Positions 1 through 7,087 of a stretch of DNA of 12,485 nucleotides are shown here, piece after piece. The translations under genes were made by a program, and so were the position numbers. The stretch covers positions 1 through 12,485 of the forward strand of contig JAEEUO010000008.1 in NCBI GenBank assembly GCA_016286935.1. The letters are read 5' to 3'. Within the stretch, counting starts at the first letter, position 1, and every line of letters begins with the position of its first letter. The notes under the pieces were generated by a model. The model ran no database searches. It worked only from the letters and a program-made list of their open reading frames with translations, and was not told where the DNA came from. Source of the DNA: Bacillota bacterium (lineage in GTDB: Bacteria; Bacillota; Clostridia; Peptostreptococcales; Anaerovoracaceae).

Positions 1-367
1 CCCCGGCGACGTTCGACGTCTGGAGCGCGACGTCGGCGTCCTCCTCCGTTTGCTTTCCGTTCTCGGTGATGCGCTTGTAGTGGTTGTAGACGGCCACCGC
101 CAGGTAGCGCTTCGCGTCGTCCTGGTCGATGACGTACTCCGAGAGCGCGGCGTCGATCTCCTTCGGAGACGGGAGGCGCATCTCGCCCTTGACGGTCTCC
201 GCCGGTTCGCCCATCTTCGCGAGTTCGTCGAGGATGATCGAGTTGCAGATCTGGACGCACTCGTCGCAGATGTAGACGCCCGGGCCCGCGATAAGACGGC
301 GGACCTGGTCCTGGGTCTTCCCGCAGAACGAGCACGTTAACTTTTTATCTTCGTTGAATTTATCCAT
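1..367 (-). CDS. clpX: ATP-dependent Clp protease ATP-binding subunit ClpX (N-terminal part, cut by window edge)
   Basis: ClpX is the AAA+ unfoldase that recognises tagged substrates, unfolds them and feeds them into ClpP in the cytoplasm. Only the first 122 codons are present. They show the N-terminal zinc-binding domain, with cysteine pairs C12/C15 (CSFC) and C34/C37 (CDEC), followed by the linker [11 protein letters not shown] and the typical entry to the AAA+ domain ([10 protein letters not shown], about residues 91-100). The Walker A motif lies beyond the window. The ATG follows the clpP stop by 6 bases. A modest TAAGG ribosome-binding sequence overlaps that stop codon, so translation is probably coupled to clpP. 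The linker reads YVIDQD where many ClpX proteins have YVIGQ, a small deviation. Identity is certain from the zinc domain plus position after clpP; full length cannot be judged. Confidence 0.96.
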   Translation of the reverse strand, partial: MDKFNEDKKLTCSFCGKTQDQVRRLIAGPGVYICDECVQICNSIILDELAKMGEPAETVKGEMRLPSPKEIDAALSEYVIDQDDAKRYLAVAVYNHYKRITENGKQTEEDADVALQTSNVAG

Positions 368-373
368 TTAGCC

Positions 374-958
374 TTACTTTCTTGAGGTGATGACGCGGTC
401 GATCAGCCCGTAGGTGACGGCCTCCTCCGCGGAGAGGAAGTTGTCGCGGTCGGTGTCCTTCTGGATCCGGTCGAGGGGCTGGCCCGTCCGCTCCGAGAGG
501 ATGCGGTTCAGGTTCTCGCGCGTCCGGATGATGTGGTCGGTGTGGATCTTCATGTCCGACGCCTGGCCGTACGCTCCGCCGATGGGCTGGTGGATCATGA
601 TCTCCGCGTTCGGAAGCGCGAAGCGTTTGCCCTTTTCGCCAGCCGCGAGCAGGAACGCGCCCATCGACGCCGCCATGCCGACGCAGATCGTCGAGACGGC
701 CGGTTTGATGTACTGCATCGTGTCGTAGATCGCGAAGCCCGCCGTGACGGAGCCGCCGGGGGAGTTGATGTAGAGGGAGATGTCCTTGTCCGCGTCTTCC
801 GATTCGAGGAACAGGAGCTGGGCCACGACGAGGGACGCCGAAACGTCCGTCACTTCGCCGTCGAGAAAGATCACGCGGTCCTTCAGCAGGCGCGAGTAGA
901 TGTCGTACGAGCGCTCGCCGCGCGCGGTTTGTTCGATGACAATGGGCACGAGAGACAT
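374..958 (-). CDS. clpP: ATP-dependent Clp protease proteolytic subunit ClpP
   Basis: ClpP is the serine peptidase that forms the tetradecameric degradation chamber and works with ClpX or another Clp ATPase. The 194-residue length is typical. The catalytic triad is visible at the standard positions: S98 in [10 protein letters not shown]123 in IMIHQP, and D172 in the DRDNF segment. The oxyanion region SPGGSV is at about 66-71. The N-terminus ([20 protein letters not shown]) is the usual mature form with almost no propeptide. The ATG is preceded by a strong AAGGAGG ribosome-binding site. The gene sits 30 bases after tig and 6 bases before clpX, giving the conserved tig-clpP-clpX order, and is presumably read from the promoter upstream of tig. 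No CIRCE- or CtsR-like operator was recognised upstream of the operon. Confidence 0.98.
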   Translation of the reverse strand: MSLVPIVIEQTARGERSYDIYSRLLKDRVIFLDGEVTDVSASLVVAQLLFLESEDADKDISLYINSPGGSVTAGFAIYDTMQYIKPAVSTICVGMAASMGAFLLAAGEKGKRFALPNAEIMIHQPIGGAYGQASDMKIHTDHIIRTRENLNRILSERTGQPLDRIQKDTDRDNFLSAEEAVTYGLIDRVITSRK

Positions 959-988
959 GGCGTTACCTCCTTTTTCCTTCCGGACGGC

Positions 989-2437
989 TTATTCCGCGTC
1001 CTTCTTCGGAGCGGCCTTCTTCTTCGGAGCCGCTTTCTTCTTCGGTTCTTCCTTCGGTTCTTCGGCCGGTTCCGCCGCGTCCTTCTTCGGAGCCGCCTTC
1101 TTCTTCGCGGGCGCCTTCTTCGCGGGGGCCTTTTCCTCAGACTTCTTCTCGACGAGCTCGGCGTTCGCGAACAGCCAGTCGATCGCCTTGCGGTTCGTGA
1201 TGTCGGCCTTCAGGCGGTCGGTGTTCTCGCCGAGGATCTTGCGGACGTCTTCTTCTTTCATGCCGTATTCGCCGGCCATCGATTTGATCTCCGCCTCGAC
1301 GTCTTCGTCGTACGCGGCGATCTTCTCTTTCTTGGCGACTTCCTGGACGAGCAGCGTCGCGCGGACTCTCTGGAGAGCCTGATCGCGGTACTGCTTGCGG
1401 AAGTCCTCCATCTTCATCTGGCCGTACTGGAGGTACATGTCGAGCGAGAGGCCCTGGTACTGGAGGCGCTGGTCGAATTCGCGGACGAGCATGTCGATCT
1501 CCTCTTCGACCATGACTTCGGGAACGTCGAACATGTTCTCCTTCACGAGCTCGTCGAGCATCGCGTTCTTCATGATCGACTCGTTCTCTTTCTTGCGGTC
1601 CGCTTCGAGGTTCTTCTTGATGTCCTTCTTCAGTTCCGCGAGCGTGTCGAATTCGGACGCCTCGGCCGCGAAATCGTCGTCGAGCGCGGGGAGTTCGGTC
1701 TCCTTCACTTCGTGGACGGTGCACTGGAAGACGGCTTCCTTGCCGGCCAGGTTTTCGGCGTGGTATTCGGCGGGGAACGTGACGTTGACGTCGCGGGATT
1801 CACCGGCCTTGACGCCGATCAGCTGGTCTTCGAAGCCCGGGATGAAGGATTTCGAGCCGAGGACGAGCGGCTGGTTCTCGGCCGTTCCGCCTTCGAACTG
1901 CTCTTCGCCGACGAAGCCCTTGTAGTCGAGGACGACCGTGTCGCCGTCCTTCGCGGGACGGTCGACGGAGACGATGCGGGAATTGCGCTTCTGGAGCGTT
2001 TCGAGTTCGCGCTTGACGTCGTCCGCGGTGACCTTCACCTCGAGTTTTTCCACCTCGAGTCCCTTGTATTTCTTCAGTTCCGGTTCCGGCGCGCAGACGA
2101 CCTTGACGATGACCTTGAACGGTTTGTTGCGGCCGATCGGCATCTCCTTGTCGAAGTCGATGACGGGGCGGTCGATCGGGTCGAGCCCGAGTTCGTCGAG
2201 CGCGTTCGGATACGCGTCGTTCATGCAGATGTCGAGGCCGTCCTCAAAGAAGACGCCTTCGCCGTAGGCCTTTTCGATGATCGACTGGGGCGCCTTGCCC
2301 TTCCGGAACCCGTTGACGAAGTAGCGGCCCTTGTTGCGATGATAGGCTGTCTTCACACCCTGTTCGAATTCCTCCGCGGTGAATTCCATGGTAAAGGTTG
2401 CGAGGTTGTTTTCCTTGGATACGAGGTTGGCTTTCAT
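989..2437 (-). CDS. tig: Trigger factor (ribosome-associated chaperone) with a Lys/Ala/Pro-rich C-terminal tail
   Basis: Trigger factor binds the ribosome near the exit tunnel and shields nascent chains; its middle domain is an FKBP-type prolyl isomerase. The ribosome-docking signature GFRKGKAP is at residues 43-50, its usual place. The FKBP-like domain spans about 155-245 (DGDTVVLDYKG, then FIPGFEDQLIGVKAGE). A helical C-terminal chaperone domain follows to about residue 431. Residues 432-482 add a low-complexity tail of repeated AAPKK and APAKK units with an acidic AEPAEEPKEEP insert, making the protein 482 residues against about 430 for most relatives. The ATG has a good AAGGAG site about 8 bases upstream. 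This is the first gene of the operon with clpP and clpX. Identity is secure; the role of the tail is unknown. Confidence 0.97.
   Translation of the reverse strand: MKANLVSKENNLATFTMEFTAEEFEQGVKTAYHRNKGRYFVNGFRKGKAPQSIIEKAYGEGVFFEDGLDICMNDAYPNALDELGLDPIDRPVIDFDKEMPIGRNKPFKVIVKVVCAPEPELKKYKGLEVEKLEVKVTADDVKRELETLQKRNSRIVSVDRPAKDGDTVVLDYKGFVGEEQFEGGTAENQPLVLGSKSFIPGFEDQLIGVKAGESRDVNVTFPAEYHAENLAGKEAVFQCTVHEVKETELPALDDDFAAEASEFDTLAELKKDIKKNLEADRKKENESIMKNAMLDELVKENMFDVPEVMVEEEIDMLVREFDQRLQYQGLSLDMYLQYGQMKMEDFRKQYRDQALQRVRATLLVQEVAKKEKIAAYDEDVEAEIKSMAGEYGMKEEDVRKILGENTDRLKADITNRKAIDWLFANAELVEKKSEEKAPAKKAPAKKKAAPKKDAAEPAEEPKEEPKKKAAPKKKAAPKKDAE
994..1107 (-). repeat. In-frame direct repeat encoding the trigger factor tail
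   Basis: A 33-base unit at 994-1026 recurs at 1075-1107 with one mismatch. The offset is 81 bases (27 codons), so the reading frame is kept. Shorter related units lie between and beside the two copies, for example around 1023-1045. They encode the KKAAPKKDA-type motifs of the tail. The pattern suggests growth by slippage or unequal recombination inside the coding sequence. Confidence 0.8.
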
Positions 2438-2492
2438 TTATTATTCTCCTTCTGCATACGAAAATCGACGCATATGACGTGCGTGCCTAAAT

Positions 2493-2521
2493 ATGATACC
2501 ACCATTTCCCGCGGTTGCCAA
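2493..2521 (-). promoter_or_regulatory. Sigma-A/70-type promoter of the tig-clpP-clpX operon
   Basis: Read on the minus strand, TTGGCA (2521-2516) and TATCAT (2498-2493) are separated by exactly 17 bases. Transcription would start near 2486, leaving an untranslated leader of about 50 bases before the tig ATG at 2437. The -35 box directly abuts the T-tract of the upstream terminator. No heat-shock operator was recognised around it. Positioning and match to consensus are good; activity is inferred. Confidence 0.75.
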
Positions 2522-2550
2522 CAAAAAAAACGGGCGGAAAGCCCGTTTTT
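2522..2550 (-). terminator. Intrinsic terminator after the aminotransferase gene
   Basis: On the minus strand the core is ACGGGC, a 5-base TTTCC loop and GCCCGT. Flanking A and T runs extend the stem, and a run of eight T follows (2530-2523). It lies 53 bases past the aminotransferase stop codon and closes the sugar-kinase operon just before the tig promoter. The plus-strand reading also ends in five T, but no plus-strand gene points at it. Confidence 0.87.
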
Positions 2551-2603
2551 CGGTTGTTTTTCAGTGTTTTTCGCCCGAATCCGCTCCTCCTCCGGGCGGA
2601 CGT

Positions 2604-4100
2604 CTATTTCAGGAGCCCCTTGTCCGTCTTTTTCACGTGGCGGAAGACCTCCTCGAAGCGGCCGAGCGCTTCGTCGATGATCTCCGGCGTGTCGGCGAGG
2701 GACGTGTACAGGCGGCTCCCCGCGAGGGTGACGATCCCGTTCGCCATGTACGCGGCGCCCATCCGCTCCATCGAATCCTTCCGCTCGTACATCATCGCCT
2801 TGTTCTTCAGAAGGCCGATCGCGGACTTCGCGATGTTCATCGAGGAGAAATCGAAGCTCATCGCGCCCGTGCACTCAAGGTGGACGATCGAGCCCTGGTT
2901 GTAGGCAACGAACGGGAGGCCGTAGCGGTCGATCAGGCCCTTCAGGCCGTCGCACAGCCGATCGCCCGCCCTGCCCGCGGCTTCGCACGCGTTCGTCCGC
3001 TCGATCTCGCGGATCGCCGTGTAGCCCGCGAGGCACGACAGCGGGTTCGCCGCGAGCGTTCCGCCGACGTAGGCGCGGTGCTTTCCGGTGGCGAGTCCCG
3101 CCGCCATCAGTTCCGCGTACTCACGCTTTCCGCCGACACCTCCCGCGGACGGATAGCCGCCCGCGACGATCTTGCCGAAGATCGTGAGATCCGGAACGAT
3201 GCCGAAGTAGCCCTGCGCGCCGCCGAGCGCGACGCGGAAGCCGGTCACGACTTCGTCGAAGATGAGGAGCGCGCCGTACTGATCGCAGAGCGCGCGGACG
3301 CCTTTGTTGTAATCGTGCGCGACGGGCCGCGTCCCGCTCTCGGGACCGACCGGTTCGACGATGACGGCCGCCGTTCCGCCGGTGAGTTTGTTCCGCTTCA
3401 GCATCCGCTCGAGCATCCCGAGGTCGTTCGGACGGACCTCGTCGGTCAGCCGGTACGCCTGCTTCGGGATGCCGTGGGATTCGAGGAGCCCGCGGCTTCC
3501 GGGGATCTTCAGACCGTAGACCATCTGGTCGGACCAGCCGTGGTAAGCGCCGCCGATCTTGATGATGTGCTTCTTTCCAGTCGCGATCCTGGCGATGCGG
3601 AGCGACGCCATCACGGCTTCCGTTCCGCTGCCGAGCATCCGGAACATCTCGACGTTCGGCATATGGCGGTGGATCTCGCGCGCGATCATCAGCTCCGATT
3701 CGTGAAGGAGTCCCGTGACGGGGCCGCATTCGTTCAGGAGCTCGATGACCTTTTCGCGGATCGGCGGGTAGTTCGAGCCGAGAATCGTCGGTCCGCCGGC
3801 CTGGAGGAAGTCGATGTAGCGGTTGCCGTCCTTGTCGTACAGGTACGCGCCGTCCGCCTTCGCCATGCACATCGGGAACGGTTTGTTGAAGGCGAGGTTG
3901 TGCTGAACGCCGCCGGGAATGTAGTCCTTCGACTCCTCATAGACGGCGCGCGACGCCTTGCATTTCTCGTCGTAATACTTCAGGATCGTGTTTGTATAAT
4001 AGTCGTCCGAGACCTCCCAGATCGGCTGATCGGTAAGGTTCTTCAGGGCTTTGTTGATGGCGGCCGGGTCGTCCCAGCGGCTGATTCCGCAGTTGGTCAT
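2604..4100 (-). CDS. Class III PLP aminotransferase, glutamate-1-semialdehyde aminomutase-like
   Basis: This is a PLP-dependent fold-type I enzyme of the class III aminotransferase family, closest in style to glutamate-1-semialdehyde 2,1-aminomutase. Visible signatures are GSGTEAVMASLRIAR (157-171, cofactor phosphate binding), GAYHGW (184-189), FDEVVTGFR (281-289, with D282 contacting the pyridine nitrogen), the Schiff-base lysine K310 in FGKIVAGGYPSAGG, and YVGGTLAANPLS (344-355). At 498 residues it is longer than HemL (about 430), mostly because of an N-terminal extension of about 50-60 residues before IPGGVQHN. The ATG overlaps the GtrA-like stop (ATGA) and has an AGGAGA site 7 bases upstream. 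No haem gene is nearby. The context (sugar kinase, aldolase, GtrA) argues for amination of a sugar-derived carbonyl compound or an aminomutase reaction rather than tetrapyrrole synthesis. The family is certain; the substrate is unknown. Confidence 0.9.
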   Translation of the reverse strand: MTNCGISRWDDPAAINKALKNLTDQPIWEVSDDYYTNTILKYYDEKCKASRAVYEESKDYIPGGVQHNLAFNKPFPMCMAKADGAYLYDKDGNRYIDFLQAGGPTILGSNYPPIREKVIELLNECGPVTGLLHESELMIAREIHRHMPNVEMFRMLGSGTEAVMASLRIARIATGKKHIIKIGGAYHGWSDQMVYGLKIPGSRGLLESHGIPKQAYRLTDEVRPNDLGMLERMLKRNKLTGGTAAVIVEPVGPESGTRPVAHDYNKGVRALCDQYGALLIFDEVVTGFRVALGGAQGYFGIVPDLTIFGKIVAGGYPSAGGVGGKREYAELMAAGLATGKHRAYVGGTLAANPLSCLAGYTAIREIERTNACEAAGRAGDRLCDGLKGLIDRYGLPFVAYNQGSIVHLECTGAMSFDFSSMNIAKSAIGLLKNKAMMYERKDSMERMGAAYMANGIVTLAGSRLYTSLADTPEIIDEALGRFEEVFRHVKKTDKGLLK

Positions 4101-4546
4101 TTCGCGTTCTCCTTTTCTTTCTGTCTCCGGGCGCGTTCGTTCGTATCGATCGAGCCGCGGAACACGACGAACCGGTCATACAGGTATTCCGTCACGAAAT
4201 TCGCGGCCATGTTCAGGCCCGTCACGATGTATTTGTTCCAGCCGAGGTCCTCCGCAAGGAAATTGCCGAGACGCGTCGAAACCGGCGTGAAGACGCAGTA
4301 GAATAGCGCGACGAGCAGCATCGCCTTCGGGACGTTGTTCGCGCTCTGGAACGTGAATTTGCGGTTGAGCGTGAAGTTCCACAGGACCGAGCAGACGAGC
4401 GCGATCAGATAGCACGGCCAGTACGGCCAGTTCGTCAGCTCGTTGAGAAGCGTGAAGACGCCGATCTCGATCAGCCCCGCGGAGATCGAAAACAGCGTGA
4501 ACTTTATCGTCCGCATCAGTTCTTTTTTCTTGTTCGGATCCGCCAT
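4097..4546 (-). CDS. GtrA-like membrane protein
   Basis: This is a 149-residue integral membrane protein of the GtrA family, whose studied members are linked to moving or presenting polyprenyl-linked sugars for cell-surface glycosylation. Four hydrophobic segments are visible at about residues 15-37, 43-63, 74-95 and 105-128. The family motif NFTLNRKFTF (57-66) has a looser echo, NFVTEYLYDRFVVF (116-129), consistent with the internal two-fold repeat of the family. The tail is short, charged and presumably cytoplasmic. I chose the ATG at 4546 because AAAGGG lies 8 bases upstream. A GTG at 4555 (overlapping the aldolase stop as GTGA) would add three residues and cannot be excluded. The stop overlaps the aminotransferase start. 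Family assignment is good; direct function is inferred. Confidence 0.85.
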   Translation of the reverse strand: MADPNKKKELMRTIKFTLFSISAGLIEIGVFTLLNELTNWPYWPCYLIALVCSVLWNFTLNRKFTFQSANNVPKAMLLVALFYCVFTPVSTRLGNFLAEDLGWNKYIVTGLNMAANFVTEYLYDRFVVFRGSIDTNERARRQKEKENAK

Positions 4547-4551
4547 GTCGA

Positions 4552-5463
4552 TCACCCTTTCTTCTGTTTCGAGTATTTTGATTTATAGACGTACCGCATC
4601 AGCGCCGTGTCGAACGGTCCGAGGCGCGCTCCGGTTCCGGACGCGCGCGTGTGGAGCGCCGCGACGGCCGCCTTCCGCGTGAGGATCTTCAGGGCTTCGG
4701 TATCGTCCGCGTCATCTCCGCGGACGAGGCATCCCTTCCCGCGCACGAAGACGGCGTTCGTCCTTTCGAGCAGTTTTTCCGCCGTTTCTTCGTCCGGCGC
4801 GGCCGGGATCCTCCGGCCAATCATCTGGGCCATGTCGTCGAGCTCCGCGTAAAGCGGGATCCCGAGATCCGCCCATGCGCGTTCCGGCTCTTCGCCGTCC
4901 GGAAGCCCCTTCAGGCTCCGCTTCGCGATCGCTTCCAGCAGTTCCGCGCGCCGGATCGCCTCTTCGCGGTCCCTCCCGCAGATCACGGCGCCGTGGTGGG
5001 CCATCAGGACCGTCTCCGCGCCGCTCTTCATCGCGGTCTCCACGTTTTCGCGCAGTTTTTTCGTTCCGGGAAGCCCGTACGCCGCCCACGCGACTCCTCC
5101 GAGTTCTTTGCGCTCGTTCTCCGTGACGCTCATGCTTTCCGGGCCGGTCAGGCCGAGGGCGGAGGCGTAGACCTGGTGCGTGTGGATGACGAAGTTCGCC
5201 TCCGGGAAGATCGCGTACGCCGCCGCGTGGATCCCTTTCTCGCTCGAGGGCTTCCGCGTCCCTTCCCATTTGCCGGTCTCCCCGTCATACAGCACGATGT
5301 CGTCTGCGGTCATCGCTTCGTAGCCGAGACCGCTCGGGGTGATGAGGAAGCGGGTGCCGGCGAGACGGGCGCTGAAGTTGCCCCACGTCCGCGCAACGAG
5401 TTCCTTTTTCAAAAGGAGCCGTCCCGTTCCTGCGACGGTCTCTCTCAATTCCTGTTCGTTCAT
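4552..5463 (-). CDS. Class II aldolase/adducin family protein with C-terminal half-domain repeat
   Basis: This belongs to the zinc-dependent class II aldolase family (FucA, AraD and RhaD relatives), which cleaves or epimerises sugar phosphates. Residues 1-190 form a complete domain: GNFS (28-31) and TPSG (42-45) for phosphate binding, SSEKGIH with probable catalytic E75, zinc ligands H94 and H96 in IHTHQ, and the HHG at 156-158. The family is usually about 215 residues; this protein has 303. The extra part (about 200-303) contains a segment (236-271, with GKGCLVRGDD) that aligns by eye with 150-184 (HHGAVICGRD) but lacks the histidines. It may be a degenerate half repeat used for structure or assembly. 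The ATG overlaps the kinase stop (ATGA) and GGAGG lies 7 bases upstream. Its place after an FGGY kinase suggests it acts on that kinase's phosphorylated product. Confidence 0.9.
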   Translation of the reverse strand: MNEQELRETVAGTGRLLLKKELVARTWGNFSARLAGTRFLITPSGLGYEAMTADDIVLYDGETGKWEGTRKPSSEKGIHAAAYAIFPEANFVIHTHQVYASALGLTGPESMSVTENERKELGGVAWAAYGLPGTKKLRENVETAMKSGAETVLMAHHGAVICGRDREEAIRRAELLEAIAKRSLKGLPDGEEPERAWADLGIPLYAELDDMAQMIGRRIPAAPDEETAEKLLERTNAVFVRGKGCLVRGDDADDTEALKILTRKAAVAALHTRASGTGARLGPFDTALMRYVYKSKYSKQKKG

Positions 5464-7067
5464 TCCGCCGCCTCCCCGCCGTTCAGGATCGCGAAGTTCT
5501 TCTTATTCGATCCGTAGAGTTTCCGGAAGACGTCATAGTTCCGGTCGTAGACGGCGCGGTTCGCCGGATCCGGTTCATACCGCGCGTCCGGCCGGATCGC
5601 GGCGCCCGCCGCGGAGAGATTCGGGAAGATCCCGAGCCCGACCGCGGCGACCATCGCCGCGCCGATCGCGCCGACGTCCTTCGTGTCCGGAACCGTTTCG
5701 ACCGGACGTCCCGTCACGTCCGCGAGGATCCGGCACGTCTCGGGCGAGAGCGCCCCGCCGCCGACGAACCGGAGGACGTGCGACGTCTTCACTTTCTTTT
5801 CCTGGCATTCGAGCATCCAGCGCAGGTGGAAGCAGATCCCCTCGAGGACCGCGCGGATCATCTGCCGTTCGCCCGTATTGATCTTGAGGTTGAAGAACAT
5901 CCCTGCCGCGTTCGGATCTTCGAACGGGCAGCGGTTTCCGTGGAGCCACGGCGTAAAGATCACGCCGCCGGAACCGGCCGGAACGGCGCGGATCACGTCG
6001 GACATGTAGTCGTATAGGTTTTCGTAAGCCGTCTCGGTGCTGTCGGCCACGTTGATCTTCTTCAGGTACGCGTCGATCTCATCCTCGACGAGGTGTCTCT
6101 TTACCCATTCGAAACACTTCCCCGCCGTTTCCATCTCGGCGAAATAGTTGTAGCGTCCGTCCTCCGCGCCGACGACGCCCGCGATCATCGCGCCGATGTC
6201 GACGGCCTGGCGGTCCATCAGCGTCCCGACCCATCCGGACGTTCCGGAATAGATGTGGGTATCGCCGACGTTCGTGCAGCCCGCGCCGACGCCGGTCAGC
6301 GTCGCGTCTCCGCCGCCGCCGTAGACGGCCGTACCTGCGGCGAGCCCGAGCTCCGCCGCAGCCTTCTCCGTGAGCTTCCCCGCGACGTCCGTCGAGCGGA
6401 TGATCCGCGGGAGGTGTTCCTCCTTTACGCCGTACATGCGGAGAAGCGTCTTGTTCCAGCTCTCCTTCCCCTTTCGCGTATCGAAGAGGAACGTCGAGAA
6501 CGCGCTGTCGCGCGTCATCACGAATTCGCCCGTCATCCGCGCGATCAGGTATTCCTTTACGTCGAGCCATTTATAGGCTTTCGCGAAGACCTCCGGCTCG
6601 TTCGCCTCGACCCATTTGTACTTCCAGACCGGGTCCTTCACGCTCGTCGAAGCGGCGCGCGTCGCGAGGAGGCTGTACAGAAGAACGGGGATCGCGACGC
6701 CGGAGACGGTCAGGCCGTGCGAGACGGTATCGCGGAATTCCTTTGCCGCGCGCTGGTCCATATAGCTCATCGGCCGCCGAAGCGCGTTCCCTTCCCGGTC
6801 GACGAGGACCATTCCCTGCATCTGGGAGCAGAACGATATGCCGGCAATGTCCCCGGGCGTAGCGCCCGTCCGCGCAAGAAGGCGCTTCGTCGTCGCCGAA
6901 AGCGCACTCCACCACTGGTCCGCGTCCTGTTCGGCGCCGCCGTTCGGCAGCACCCAAAGGTCATACCCTTCGTATTCGCCCGCCACGAGGCGGATCTCTT
7001 TCCCGATCGAGAACAGACACGTTTTCACGCCGGTCGTTCCGACGTCGTAGGCGATCACATGCGCCAC
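5460..7067 (-). CDS. FGGY-family carbohydrate kinase (xylulokinase-like)
   Basis: This is an ATP-dependent sugar or polyol kinase of the FGGY family in the actin/hexokinase fold. The N-terminus HVIAYDVGTTGVKTCLF carries the phosphate-1 loop, with D8. SFCSQMQGMVLVDREG (78-93) is the typical xylulokinase-like substrate segment. GGGGDATLTGVGAG (250-263) holds the probable catalytic base D254. FVGGGALSPETCRILAD (434-450) and DVGAIGAAMVAAVGLG (464-479) form the adenosine-binding part. From the chosen start the protein is 535 residues, close to xylulokinases (about 500). The start is GTG at 7067: AGGAGG lies 7 bases upstream and the family N-terminus begins immediately. The frame stays open to 7238, but that extension overlaps the methyltransferase 3' end and is Arg/Ser-rich without family likeness. 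It leads the coupled kinase-aldolase-GtrA-aminotransferase cassette. The actual sugar is unknown. Confidence 0.93.
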   Translation of the reverse strand: MAHVIAYDVGTTGVKTCLFSIGKEIRLVAGEYEGYDLWVLPNGGAEQDADQWWSALSATTKRLLARTGATPGDIAGISFCSQMQGMVLVDREGNALRRPMSYMDQRAAKEFRDTVSHGLTVSGVAIPVLLYSLLATRAASTSVKDPVWKYKWVEANEPEVFAKAYKWLDVKEYLIARMTGEFVMTRDSAFSTFLFDTRKGKESWNKTLLRMYGVKEEHLPRIIRSTDVAGKLTEKAAAELGLAAGTAVYGGGGDATLTGVGAGCTNVGDTHIYSGTSGWVGTLMDRQAVDIGAMIAGVVGAEDGRYNYFAEMETAGKCFEWVKRHLVEDEIDAYLKKINVADSTETAYENLYDYMSDVIRAVPAGSGGVIFTPWLHGNRCPFEDPNAAGMFFNLKINTGERQMIRAVLEGICFHLRWMLECQEKKVKTSHVLRFVGGGALSPETCRILADVTGRPVETVPDTKDVGAIGAAMVAAVGLGIFPNLSAAGAAIRPDARYEPDPANRAVYDRNYDVFRKLYGSNKKNFAILNGGEAAE

Positions 7068-7084
7068 AAAAACACCTCCTCCGA
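7068..7084 (-). promoter_or_regulatory. Strong ribosome-binding site that fixes the kinase start
   Basis: On the minus strand GGAGGAGG ends at 7075 and is followed by seven bases and the GTG at 7067. It lies in the 25-base gap after the methyltransferase stop. No comparable site supports the upstream in-frame starts. Confidence 0.85.
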
Positions 7085-7087
7085 GAG

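Noticed and set aside
2438-2520. Search for CIRCE or CtsR operators upstream of tig-clpP-clpX
   Set aside because: No TTAGCACTC-type inverted repeat and no tandem GGTCAAA heptads were found, so no heat-shock operator is claimed.
2573-2600. GC-rich inverted repeat (CGCCCG ... CGGGCG) just after the aminotransferase stop
   Set aside because: The loop is about 15 bases and on the minus strand it is followed by A rather than T, so it is not an intrinsic terminator. The proper terminator is at 2522-2550.
533-2680. Very long open frame on the plus strand opposite clpP and tig
   Set aside because: It lies antisense to two securely identified genes. Its translation is dominated by R, D, E, V and L with no recognisable domain, as expected from high-GC codon bias on the opposite strand.
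2493-4301. Plus-strand open frame opposite the aminotransferase
   Set aside because: It is antisense to a gene with a complete set of PLP-enzyme motifs, and its composition is typical of a shadow frame. It also runs through the minus-strand terminator and promoter.
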